Shown here piece by piece: positions 1 through 10,058 of a DNA stretch of 64,000 nucleotides. The position numbers and the translations under genes are program-made. The notes beneath the pieces are model-generated. The model was not told the DNA's origin and did not search any database. It worked only from the letters and a program-made list of their open reading frames with translations. The stretch is taken from contig JANFAH010000078.1 in NCBI GenBank assembly GCA_024663395.1, positions 62,001-126,000 of the forward strand, in the 5' to 3' direction. Source of the DNA: Pisolithus tinctorius. Taxonomy: Eukaryota; Basidiomycota; Agaricomycetes; Boletales; Pisolithaceae. Numbering within the stretch: the stretch's first letter is position 1; every line of letters begins with the position of its first letter.

Positions 1-19
1 CCACTGACGGGCAGCATTT

Positions 20-265
20 TCGGTAGGCGCACCGATGCCTTTCGAAGTTGCAATGCAAACTTACAACTTGGAATATGTACTACAGAAACTTCGCTGCATG
101 ACTCACTTGCCATCATTGAGTGGAATCCTTTGAGGAGTGTTATCTTGCCGACCTATATTTCAGGGCAGAGGGGGCGATGGGGGAAAAGGCATTGAAAGGC
201 TAACGCACGTAGTTTCTCAGGTGCTTGAGACCAAATATTTCTTAAAAGAACTTGATAGCCCTGCT
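20..265. repeat. Degenerate duplicate of 17,345-17,625
   Basis: Positions about 20-265 resemble 17,345-17,625 in the same order and orientation, sharing blocks such as 'tctcgccgacctatattt'-like text, a purine-rich 'gggggaaaggcattgaaaggct' stretch and 'gtagtttctcagg'. The second copy begins at the start codon of the unknown minus-strand gene at 16,084-17,363, so this copy preserves only the decayed upstream flank of a paralogous locus. Together with 1,480-1,690 it shows an old segmental duplication. Similarity judged by eye. Confidence 0.75.
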
Positions 266-718
266 TTTTCTCTTGCCTATTTGTTGCCTATCAATTCCTT
301 GCAAAACATAGCATCGCTGGCGCCAAACTAGCTGTAATATTGTACACTCAAGGTGAACACGCCCAAGTTCGTGAAATGGATGGCATTTCCCGATCTGGGC
401 CAAGTCTGGACACAAGGTCAAAGCGTGGATAGGGCATGACTCCTCCATCATGATCAGATTGATATGACCCTTCTTCGTGACATTTTCTGATTTCCTAAAG
501 CAGGTAGCGTTTGCGCCGTCTGTTTCAAGTGGCTCAGCTTGTCCGATGAGCCTCCAATACACCAACGGACATTGACAACAGTTATGTACTTGGATCTAGA
601 ATTATTTTGGGCGAGACAATGATGGTGAGTAGAATGCAAGGCCATTCTACAGTTGCGGACAGTCAAAGTCAACAAATTTGGAGATTGAATTTTTGTGTAG
701 ATTAGGCCGCTCAAAGTT

Positions 719-803
719 GGCGCCGACGCCGACGCCTACAGCTGAGCTAATTTATGGTAGTCGCGCTGTAGGCGTAGGCATCGTCGTCGGCATCTTTGAG
801 GGA
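719..803. repeat. Imperfect inverted repeat (hairpin)
   Basis: A CpG-rich left arm (gccgacgccgacgcctacagc, about 723-743) is followed about 22 bases later by an imperfect reverse complement (gctgtaggcgtaggca... cgtcggc, about 765-792). The 9-base inner stem gcctacagc/gctgtaggc is perfect. It lies in otherwise unassigned sequence and could be a small foldback element or a regulatory hairpin; no flanking target duplication is obvious. Confidence 0.6.
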
Positions 804-1228
804 CCCTATTGTAGTCTTGCGACTCGGAATGCTGACGTAGCATGTTAACTATTCCACTATTCCTGGGAGACAACCTACAGATATCGTTGTGTTTGTGGAT
901 GCCCCCGGCGCCCGCCCTGCGGAACGCTTGTTGTGTCGTGTTGACAAGGGTTATTATATATTTAGCTATCCTGCCCAAAATTTTGGTGGGCCCAAAAAGA
1001 TATCGTGGGAAAAACCTGGGAGGCTCATTTTTCTACATATTTTGACTCAATCTGAAGTTAGAATAGCTTTGACTGTCCGCAAATGTGGTTCTGACGGGAC
1101 GGAGATGGGGTTTGTGATAAAATTAAGTCAATTGGGGTACTTTTCCTCAGCCACACATGTAGACTGGGGTGAAGACCAAAACGGCGGGAGCCGAGAAAGT
1201 CAGCTCCTTCATACTGCCAGTCCATTGT

Positions 1229-1690
1229 CTAAGAGGTAAGGTGCGTTCCATAGTTTCCTGTCCGTTGTCTCATGTTCATCAGGCGGCATGTGACATGTGA
1301 CCGTGCGGAGTTCACCGTTATCAGTCCGAAATTATTCTGTTCCCGAACTTCAACCACATGAAAGTCCATACAAGAGTATTTGAGTTCCAGATTGAAATGC
1401 CAGTGAGTACCGCTAGACATAAAGCCAAACATTTTCCTGAAAGACAAATAACCAAGTAGCAGCACAACGTTGATTGGTATTAGAACGCGAGCAGCCATTG
1501 AAGCTTGATCAGTCGATTCAGCTCCAGCTCTTTGTGGTCATCATCATCACATGACACGGCAACGACACCCTGATTTCGAAATCTACGTCAATAAAACCGG
1601 TTGCCGGATGCATGGGAGACCACTGTCCGATAACCTGAGTCCGTGGAATCAATACAAGTGGCTGCATATCTTCAAACAATATCACATGCA
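1229..1690 (-). pseudogene. C-terminal fragment of a HET-gene paralogue
   Basis: Positions 1,500-1,690 align by eye with 18,195-18,375, the second exon of the HET gene at 17,846-20,454: shared text includes 'cagtcgattcagctccagctcttt' pieces, 'gatttcgaaat' and 'gggagaccactg'. In this copy the frame is broken, and no HET domain lies upstream because the sequence runs instead into the P450 region. A minus-strand open frame at 1,229-1,498 may be its continuation. It is a truncated relic from the same duplication that left the repeat at 20-265. Confidence 0.6.
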
Positions 1691-2259
1691 CAGCCGTTGT
1701 TATAAGCCTCGTGAAACCGCATAAACTGGCAGGTCACCGGTCACGACTCGTCTAACCAATCTCGGAACCCTTGGCCCTGCGATGGGTCATATGTTATTAG
1801 TCAACAAGGTACAAACTAGAAGGCACCTTCCCCACGTTGGCTGCGAACCCTGGTCGTACGTATGTTACATAAACGTCATAATGCAAGGGGGTACTAATCT
1901 TATATTCATAGGGGTATTAGCCTGTGTGAATAGGGAGTATGCTCCACGCCCATGTCCTCGCCTTACCCAAAGTGGTGATAGACATTTCCGTAGATACGGT
2001 CACGGCGCACAGGATTCATTTGGGAACTTGGAGGTTGTGGTTTGTATGGTCCCCCCATGCTGTGCCGATTTCAATTTTATCTCCAACCTCCAGGCGTGTT
2101 CATGCAACGACCGAGTATGGGCGAGACGCTGTACCGATAAAGTGGGCTATGCGTACTAAATTTGGGGCTTATGACAACCTGTCCCTAGCCCCTGTGAAAT
2201 TGGTTCCCTTCAAATACTAGTTGTTCAGATCCCCCGGGCTATGCTCCCCCATCAAAATC

Positions 2260-4389
2260 ATGCCCACCACAGCTGTAATTGGTGCGTTCTTGCTAGCGGT
2301 GTACTGCACATGGAATTTCGCTTCAAAGCTAAAGGTTAGTGAACGGAATGCAGCTGTTCGCAATACCAATGTTTTGCATTTACTTCTCTCATAGAGTGTC
2401 AACTACCTGCCGGGTATGAGACCACCCTTTTCTCCGCTTGGCATATTTGGTGTTATCATTCCTACGTGTTGGTGGAACCCGGGCCTCAATTGGTCTTGGG
2501 ACTGGAGGAAAACTAGTGAGTCAGCAACACTTTCATACTCGAGGGCGGGGGATTCATTCTTCACAGATTATTTCAACTACAAGCACGAAGTGATTTCGAT
2601 AGTTCCGTTCATTGGCGAACCCTTATATTACACATGTTCTCCTTCAGTCGTGAGACAGTTGTTGAAGGATGAACGCAAGACAGGGCTCATTAAACCCCCC
2701 GAAATGACAAGTGCGGTCTGGTGTGTCTATTTCATCATGCGGTATTTTTTGCAGCCTCACTTCGCCTAAGTACCTGGGGCCAAAATGTGCTCACCGCCAA
2801 TGGAGATGTATGAGGCGCCATAGAAGGATCGTTGGACCTTCCTTTACTAGCGAAACGTGGGCGTGTTCTCCTATGCTCTGAGATGCGCACTGAGGCCGTC
2901 CATCAGCTTCGATCTTGTATGGCAGCAGTCTGCTTCACTGTACGAGGACATGGTTCGAGCAGCTAAGTGGGGGGATGAGCGAGTGACGATCGTCCGCGAT
3001 ATCGGTCTGTACACCCGCAGTGTGCGTCAAATTCGCATCGTTGTCACATCATACAGACTTACCTGTGGTTTCGGCAGTTCGCGTTAGCGGTCATTGCGCG
3101 ATGTGGTTTCGGCCTTCCAATGCCGTGGAGCGACCCAAATGTCGAAAAGGCTGAAGAGGAGATGTCCTTTTCGGTTGCGATGGAGTGGGTCGAAAGAACC
3201 ATGATTCCATGGAGCGTCATCTTGCCACGTTGGTCGCATCGACTACCCTCCAAATGGTATGTTTCATTCTATTCCTGTGGTCTCTCGATAAATCTGTGGT
3301 CAAAGGCTTCGCGACATGGGACACGCCCGGTCGTCGTTAGCGGAGTACATGAGCAAGGTTGTCGATAAGAAAGCCCAAGAGCTGTCCGGGGTGAAAAGCC
3401 ATGATAATAATTTGCCACGGGGCGATATCTTCGCGCGCCTAGTGACTGCGATGAGCAGCTCTGGAAAGATTAACTTAGACAAGGAGGAAGTCGTGAGTTG
3501 ACCTTTCCTGATCGCCATGTACGACGCCTTATGGTGGGTATTAAGATCGGGAATACTTTCTCGCTGATGTTTGCTGGTCATGGTACGTTTCTTGTCTCCG
3601 AGACTTCGCCTAGATCATTCACCCTGCGTTTCAGAGTCAAGCATGTTTGTCCTGGCGGCGACTTTGGGTTACCTAGCAATCTATCAGGACGAACAAGAGA
3701 AAGCTTATCAAGAAATCTTGGCGGCAACTCCTGTCGATCGCGAACTAGTTCGTCATTTCCTGTGTGCCATCACTTCTGACTAATGTTCTTCCAGGGTCCA
3801 GAAGATGTTGGGAAACTTACTCACACCCTGGCATGCTTCCATGAATCTGCAAGAATATTACGTGCGTCATCAACTCCTCGCTTTCTCTCAGGCTAATTGT
3901 ATGGCGATCAGCTCCGGGGACCATAAATCCAAGACGTGCCATTGATGATATCACAGTTAATGTAACAAGTCCTGCACCAGGAGTTATCACGATTCCCAAG
4001 GGTTCGGGGATCATGATTGACTTGCTCGCCGTCCGTAAGTTGAGCTCGCGTCACACGCATTCGCTCATCTGAATCGTCACGAATAGATCACAACCCCGAG
4101 GGCGTTTCCGGACCCTGACGTGTGGCGCCCCTCCCGCTGGTACGGCGCACCCGAACATGACCTTACCATGTTCGGGTATGGGTCACGTGTATGCGTAGGG
4201 CGCAAGTTCGCCCAGGTCGAGGGGGCCTGTTTCTTGTCCCATTTCTTGCGTGACTTCAAACTTGACATCGAACTTTGTAATGGGGAAACCAGAAAGCAGT
4301 ATGAAGAACGAGTGATGGGAAATACAAGGCATTCTGGCCTTGCATTCGGGGTTCGATCTGTGGACCTGAAACTCATTGCTAGAAAGTAG
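2260..4389 (+). pseudogene. Cytochrome P450 with two frameshifts
   Basis: Twelve exons can be followed: 2260-2334, 2395-2515, 2567-2720, 2771-2856, 2907-3021, 3078-3256, 3306-3492, 3546-3582, 3635-3747, 3795-3861, 3912-4034 and 4087-4389. The product starts with a hydrophobic membrane anchor, then a proline-rich hinge (NYLPGMRPPF). The I-helix AGHES is split across exons 8/9, the K-helix ExxR (ESAR) is in exon 10, and the heme-thiolate loop FGYGSRVCVGRKFAQVE is in exon 12 with its cysteine ligand intact. Two places break the frame. At about 2811 the expected Trp-Arg-Arg of the C-helix (W-x-x-x-R region) reads TGAGG instead of TGGAGG-like sequence. At 4094-4097 a run of four C's shifts the HHNP/PRAF junction by one. 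Either break would abolish the monooxygenase, so it is probably a recent pseudogene unless these are sequencing errors. No partner genes indicate a pathway. Confidence 0.85.
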
Positions 4390-4399
4390 CAGATTCGTT

Positions 4400-5900
4400 T
4401 GAGCTTCCTCTTTCCATGCTGGGCCATCTTATGCTTCTGGACATTGTTTCTTGAGATCTCTGCTTGTTCTGTGGTTCCGAGGGGTCAAACTAGAAATGGT
4501 GTATGAATTACTTCTGCTAATAAACACTTGTGGACTATGGCGGATATGAAATTATTGCGAGGCTCATGAGTATAATTTCCTTCACTGATATATTGAGCCT
4601 TCACGTTCGTTACGAGCAGCATTGGACTAAATATCTACTAAGAAATAAAATCAATCAAGCGAAGACGAGAGCTATTATGCGTACACTTATAGACGCCCTA
4701 ATTGACACCATTAGCTCAAAGAAACAGATGGGTTGGATCTGGAGCTGTGATAGCCTTCGAAGGAGCGGTACCAAGGCATATCATGTGACAAAGAGAGGTC
4801 GCTGGCAGTAACATTCACGAGTCCCGCTGCACTCAGATTTGGTATAGGATCTGCGACGGTGCGAAGAAAATCTCCTGAGCAGTCTCTGGAAAGCTCCGCA
4901 GGAGGCCGCTACATAATCCGCATTGGTCTGAGTCATTGCGTCGGTGATGAAGCACCATCCGTGGAACGCTAACTAGCACCTAACCGCTTAAGGCAGCGCC
5001 CGTCTCCGCCGGAGGGCCTGATCAATCCTTTCAACACGTTCGTAAAACACCTTAGGTGAAGTGATTCGCTGTGGCAGTAAGTCAGCCCTCATCATGACAA
5101 GTATACAAAGCCGCTCAGATATCCAATCCGGAAAGTTAGCAAGGGCTTCGCAAATGACTCGGACTGTCGGTGATTACTAACTAAGATCATGTACAGAACA
5201 ATGGGGAGACGGGGACCGTGCGGTAAGTGAGCCGGCCTGCAAGACCCGCCTCTCCCACGGTGACCCCGCCCCGGAAACGTACCCCCACCAGAATGCCCAG
5301 AGAAGGATGCAGACTAGGGGCAAGAGGGCTGTCTGTGCAGAGAGAATTGCACGAGTTGTCGAGATATAGTGCCGCTGCCACATGTCATAGCTAGAACTGT
5401 TTTCTTAGGTCTCGGGGAAAGCGGACTGTTCATGGCAAGTCATTGCATTGGACAGGCTCTCGCCTTGCTCAATCCTCGCGAAGTCGAAGGGCCATCATAC
5501 GACTTCTCTAGCTCGCTTGGAACGACGCAAAAGAAACCCAGATAACGATGATACTGAGAGAAAGACATGTTGAACAGGGGCCTTCGGATTCTAATCCTAC
5601 CTGTTGCAGAAGTTGGTACTGGCTGCTCTCTAGGTATGTTGGTAAGCGCTGGGCGGACGCATGTTATAATATCGTGTGGTTATTGAAGTTTTCTGTCATG
5701 ACGCACAGCGCCCGAATCAGAGGTGGCCGTGTGTTTCGTTGCATAACGAGCAAGGGCTGTCTACACTTTGGGTTAGTAGTAGCGTGAAGAAAAAAGCCTA
5801 TCACTTGCACGGTGATCTTGAATGGATCTTGAACCCACTTGCGCTTTGTTTGCGTGGTGGCAACCACTAGCCTTCGGGGGCTTGCCAGTTTGACAGTCTT
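4400..5900. other. Intergenic stretch, no supported gene
   Basis: Only short open frames without recognisable domains, splice-consistent extension or codon regularity are present on either strand. I see no repeat boundary or RNA gene here. Confidence 0.5.
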
Positions 5901-6293
5901 TGATGATCAGAACAGCATCAGATTGAAACCAGAATGTGTGTCAAAAACGCCACTGCATGCATTAGATTTAGTTAGCAAGAGGCTGTGAACGAGATCGGGT
6001 GACAGCGAACCTGTCATAACGGTCCAGAACTTGGAATGTATACTCCCTGGATGCGACATTCCCGATGACAAGGACACGGTTCGACACGAATAGATTGTAT
6101 TGATAGATAAGGCATTTTGACGGCCATGAAGCCAATCACTGCGGCGTTCCATCCACAAAGTTATGTGAGTGCATGCTGTGGGACGGTCAGAGACGAGAGC
6201 AGCTGCAGCAATGGTATGGACATACGCCGCGCAGAGGAAGCACAACGTCGGACAATAGACTGAGAGTTCACAACCGGATGTTGGTAATGAACT

Positions 6294-7269
6294 TCAGGCT
6301 GTGTCCATCAGCAAACTTTGAATTGGAAGCGAAGACAGATAGATACGGTCAACCCGGACGGTCACAGCGCACGAGGCACTCACGCATACTTGGCATATGA
6401 TGACAAAGAGAAATGTGTAACAAATCGGCGTCTGAGGCAAGGTACCTGTGTCCATATTACGCTCACACCAAAAACGACAATCACATATCATGATAACGCA
6501 CTCACGACAGGCCACTGCGTCCAAGTCCTCATCTTCCTTGGGCGCTCGTTCCGTGTCGCTGAATGGTCGAGTAAGACTGATAGTTAGAACCTCGGGATGC
6601 AGATACTGTGAAAAAGGCGGAGTCCCGCCAGGTGTGCTTTCTGGCCGGGGTTTTGCTTGTGGCGGCTCTGTTGATTCCTGAATGGGTAACCGAGGTACAG
6701 GTCCTGGCGATTGTTCGGGTCTTGGAGGTTTTTGCTTCTCGGCGACTGGCTGCGACTGCTCTTGGACCTGTCCAAACCCATCCACGGGTATTGCTTCATC
6801 CTCACCCCCGGGGGGGGGACTTTGTATTTCGAGTATTCGAACCCAGAAGCACTGGAGCGTCTCCGAGACGTTGCAGCAGTACATACTAGCCTTATGGGCG
6901 TCGGTTCGGGCGGCCTTGGGCACGGACTGCCATCGCGGCTTGTTCGTACTGACCATCCTGTCCCTTCTTTCGAGCTGAAGTATGACCAGAAGCCTATTAG
7001 AACGCTCAATGGCCTAGCCAGACGTGCAGAGTTTTGTCACGTACATCATCCCAAATCATGTTCCCAGTTTTCTGAACTGGTTGTGTCCATGTCAGTACGA
7101 TAGCATCATTGATATCGCCCTCTGGTGTCGAGTACCCAGCGATCGAATGCCAAGGATCTTCCTGACGTGACGCAGGCGATGAACGCGACAAAGAGAGAAA
7201 AGAGGCGAGTACACCAGTTGACACATGAAACTTCAAACTTGTCACGCCCTGCGCCTCACCCACCGCCAC
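6294..7269 (-). CDS. Possible minus-strand gene, proline/glutamate-rich, unknown
   Basis: A long minus-strand open frame (6,956-6,294) encodes a low-complexity middle part rich in Pro, Glu and Gln (for example PPRPEQSPGPVPRLP). A further frame (7,269-7,006) could supply an upstream exon, starting at an ATG near 7,269 with a plausible intron ending just before the codons for EDPWHS. Exon joins are not clear, a second minus frame and a plus frame (6,711-7,103) are also open, and I recognise no domain. It lies immediately outside the left end of the CACTA-type element. Treat as tentative. Confidence 0.3.
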
Positions 7270-7467
7270 TCCCTAGCCTCGAGCGTCTCCTTGTCGGCGC
7301 CTCGCAGCCATCTTCCCTAGCACGTTATCACAGCTTGGCATTGGGCCCTGCGAGGCGATCCCACTTCAGTCGTCATCTTGTGTTGATATTGTGCCCTGTA
7401 TCCAACAGCAGCGCAGTCTCTTCTTTCCCTTTGCGAACACCGAACGACCCTATTACATAGATATAAT

Positions 7468-7490
7468 CACTGCGGAAACGGGATTTTAAT
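7468..7490 (+). repeat. Left terminal inverted repeat
   Basis: CACTGCGGAAACGGGATTTT matches the reverse complement of 15,874-15,896 over about 20 bases with two to three mismatches; it is preceded directly by the target duplication AAT. Confidence 0.9.
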
Positions 7491-7601
7491 CGGGTGCGGT
7501 GATAGTCGGGCGATAGGCTGTAGTCATACTATATCCTAAGAGTAGTAAATGCTAATAATATGTCTGAGAATCATCGTGAGGTGTTCTCGTTTCGAAGTGT
7601 A

Positions 7602-7622
7602 ATCTGGTCAGATTCACAAACT
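7602..7622. repeat. Subterminal palindrome in CACTA element
   Basis: The near-perfect palindrome gtgtaatctggtcagattcac lies about 130 bases inside the left end. Its core AATCTG recurs just downstream (cagattacac) and, as AATCTGAC/AATCCGAC variants, inside the right end at 15,785-15,865. CACTA elements typically carry such subterminal repeats as transposase-binding sites; here that role is inferred. Confidence 0.6.
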
Positions 7623-7901
7623 TATCGTCATGACAATTCCAACATGCATCAACTATATTCTAAGCAGATTACACTGTGATTATAGGATATGTACATGAGT
7701 CGTGTCATATAAATCACATCGATCCTCGCCGTCTTCACTTGCGCTATTCAGAATAATAAGATCAGATTATATCCAGAGTGCCTACTACACAGTGCACTTT
7801 GAAAATGGTCGCCCCCCCTGGGTGCCGCCCTCGCTCGCTGCTCCCCCAGCCCCCTCATTTGAATCCAGCACATATGAATGCGTCTTCCGTGCTGTAGACA
7901 G

Positions 7902-9980
7902 ATGTACTCTCAGGCGCATCTGAGTGGGCGCGTGTCGGGGCACTCTAATGTCCTCCCTGGCCATCCAGACGATCCGTTCGCGCCTCCTAGTCAAAGCGAC
8001 AGACCATCAGCGAATACGAGCGGGCGCACGCTGGATCCATTCGCGACTAGTACTCCTGCTCAACAGAATGACCGACCACCAGTCAGTACAGATTTCCTGT
8101 CTGAATAGCCATGCACCTTGCCTTACCTCTGTAGCTATTCACACCCTCGTTTTCCTTCCAGCATCAGTTCCGTGATGTGGAGACAACCAGTCCTGTTGAT
8201 CCACACGAAGCCCTGCCCTATCCCTATCTAGGAGGGAGTCAGCCCAACCAACCAATCGGCTATAAGCCTTACCAGGGGGACAGAAACGGACACGAATGTA
8301 CTACGCCAGTCTATTCCAGTAGGTCTGTTCGTAGCCAGTCAAATAGCCATGGACATGGTGAGGTTCTTGTGCAAGGCCATTCCCATATGTATGCGCCAAA
8401 TCGTTCTAGAAGCGGGTCCTTTGTGCCAGACCTGCATGGTTACGATCGTGAGCCAATGCGCGGCTATGAACGCGAGCCTATGCACAGCTTGCAAGCGACA
8501 GTCGTGCAGATAATGGTTGATATCAGAAACCTTACTGAAGGGAAGATGAATCTCGAAGAAGAACTTACCAGACTGAAGGAAGACAACAAAACGGTGACTT
8601 CTCGCCTTGACGCTCTTGAACAGAGCTTTGCAGAACTTCGAGAGAAAGGTGAAGTGGCCCTGAAGCAAGCCTCGTCAAGGACGAGTTCCAATGATCATAC
8701 GGCTGTAAAGGTATGTCAGTATGCCATGCTACTCATTGGATGCACTCACTGGACATTCTTATTTCCCATTACAAGTCTATTATCCAGCCGCTGTTCTGCC
8801 AACTATGTGGAATCGACTGTAGCCGTAGCAAGAAAGTTCGTGTGGTGGCGCTAGCTGCTGTCAAACCTCTTGATAGTGGAGAACCCTTGGAACTTACTGC
8901 TGAAGGGGTCGAGATTTGGCACCCCAATTGGCTTGGGCAGGTGGACGACAAGCTAAATGCTAAATTCATTGAAGAGGTCACTGAGCGTGTCTATAACAAC
9001 GAAAAGGTGGCAGTACCATCGTTCAACGATGTTTGTGGGTACTCACCGGCAGGGTAACAGAGCCAGAGGGAGCTGACCCAAGTCAAAAATATCCCAGACA
9101 AGTCGTTCAACCTCCCAATAATAACGGAGTGTGCCAAAACCTATTTCCAGAGTATCCATAAGAGAGCTAGCAAGCTCCAAACTGAGCAGGGCATGCGCAA
9201 GGCCAAACAAAGGCTGGAATATGGTCAGCAGCGCGCCCGATGTTCCACAGTAAGCTGCGAAACTCACCTGGTTAGCTAATGCCCTTCATGAGCTCTTAGG
9301 TCGCTGCAGTTCAACGCAAGGCAGCGTTGCAATACAAACAAGATTCCGGCCACAAGGGTGCAGCGGCCCTTATCGAGACAGACCTTGGGTCTGATGTTCT
9401 CACCTGTAATGACAGTGATGTCAGCGAGGATACTTTGGAAAGAAGAAAGCTTGCGGAGGTTGGGAAATCTGCAAACAAAGTCGTAGGTCACGCTTGGCGA
9501 TCTATCGATGTAAGTTGCCAACTTGCATGCTAAAGACCATCACTCACTGAGGGTCTGGTTCAATAGTACGTCGCGTTCCTTCGCTGGCTAAGTTTCTGCG
9601 CCTTGAAACAACAGCAAGATGTCAATGAACCCTCTAGTGGCAGCATGAGAAATGCAGACGATGAACCGCAGCGCAAACGTCACAAGACGACCAAGAAGTT
9701 CCACAAACACATCTTCGATGTTTCCCCAAAACATTTAAATCATAATCCACCACAGCCCAAAGCTACGATCTTCAAGTCGATGGTAGATGAAACATGGCAC
9801 GCTAAGAATCCGGACATGGAGGTAGTTGAAGGCCTTGACTGGCTGAAGGGATTCTATTTGACACTTAGACAGGGGGAAATTTTCGATGCAGATGCCACCT
9901 ACCTCAAAGAGCTGAAGGAATGGCTCGAAGCAGGGATGTGCATGTCATCAGAATCAGAAGATGATACGGTCAACATCTGA
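7902..9980 (+). CDS. Element-borne coiled-coil protein, 586 aa, unknown function
   Basis: Six exons join without any frame break: 7902-8081, 8162-8710, 8788-9006, 9061-9249, 9300-9509 and 9567-9980, giving 587 codons including the stop; all introns are in phase 0. The N-terminal ~200 residues are Ser/Pro/Gln-rich and probably disordered. Residues near 190-230 form a charged heptad-type segment, likely a coiled coil. A small Cys-containing block (FCQLCGIDC) opens exon 3, and the C-terminal part has a basic cluster (PQRKRHKTTKK) and a conserved-looking Trp-rich tail. There is no catalytic motif that I recognise. It sits inside the TIR-bounded element, opposite the transposase gene, so an accessory role such as binding element ends (like plant TnpA) is possible but is inference only. 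An ATG at 7878 in the same frame is an alternative start. Confidence 0.75.
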
Positions 9981-10058
9981 AAACCTTCACCACGTTGTTC
10001 ACTTGCCAGGCTAACGGTCTAAACGTATCCAAGAGGCTCCATTGATGTGTGAATACCA

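Noticed and set aside
6711..7103. Plus-strand 130-codon frame with protein-like text (SNPEALERLRDVAAVH)
   Set aside because: It overlaps the longer minus-strand frames, has no start context, domain or exon partners; strand cannot be decided, so it is not listed as a gene.
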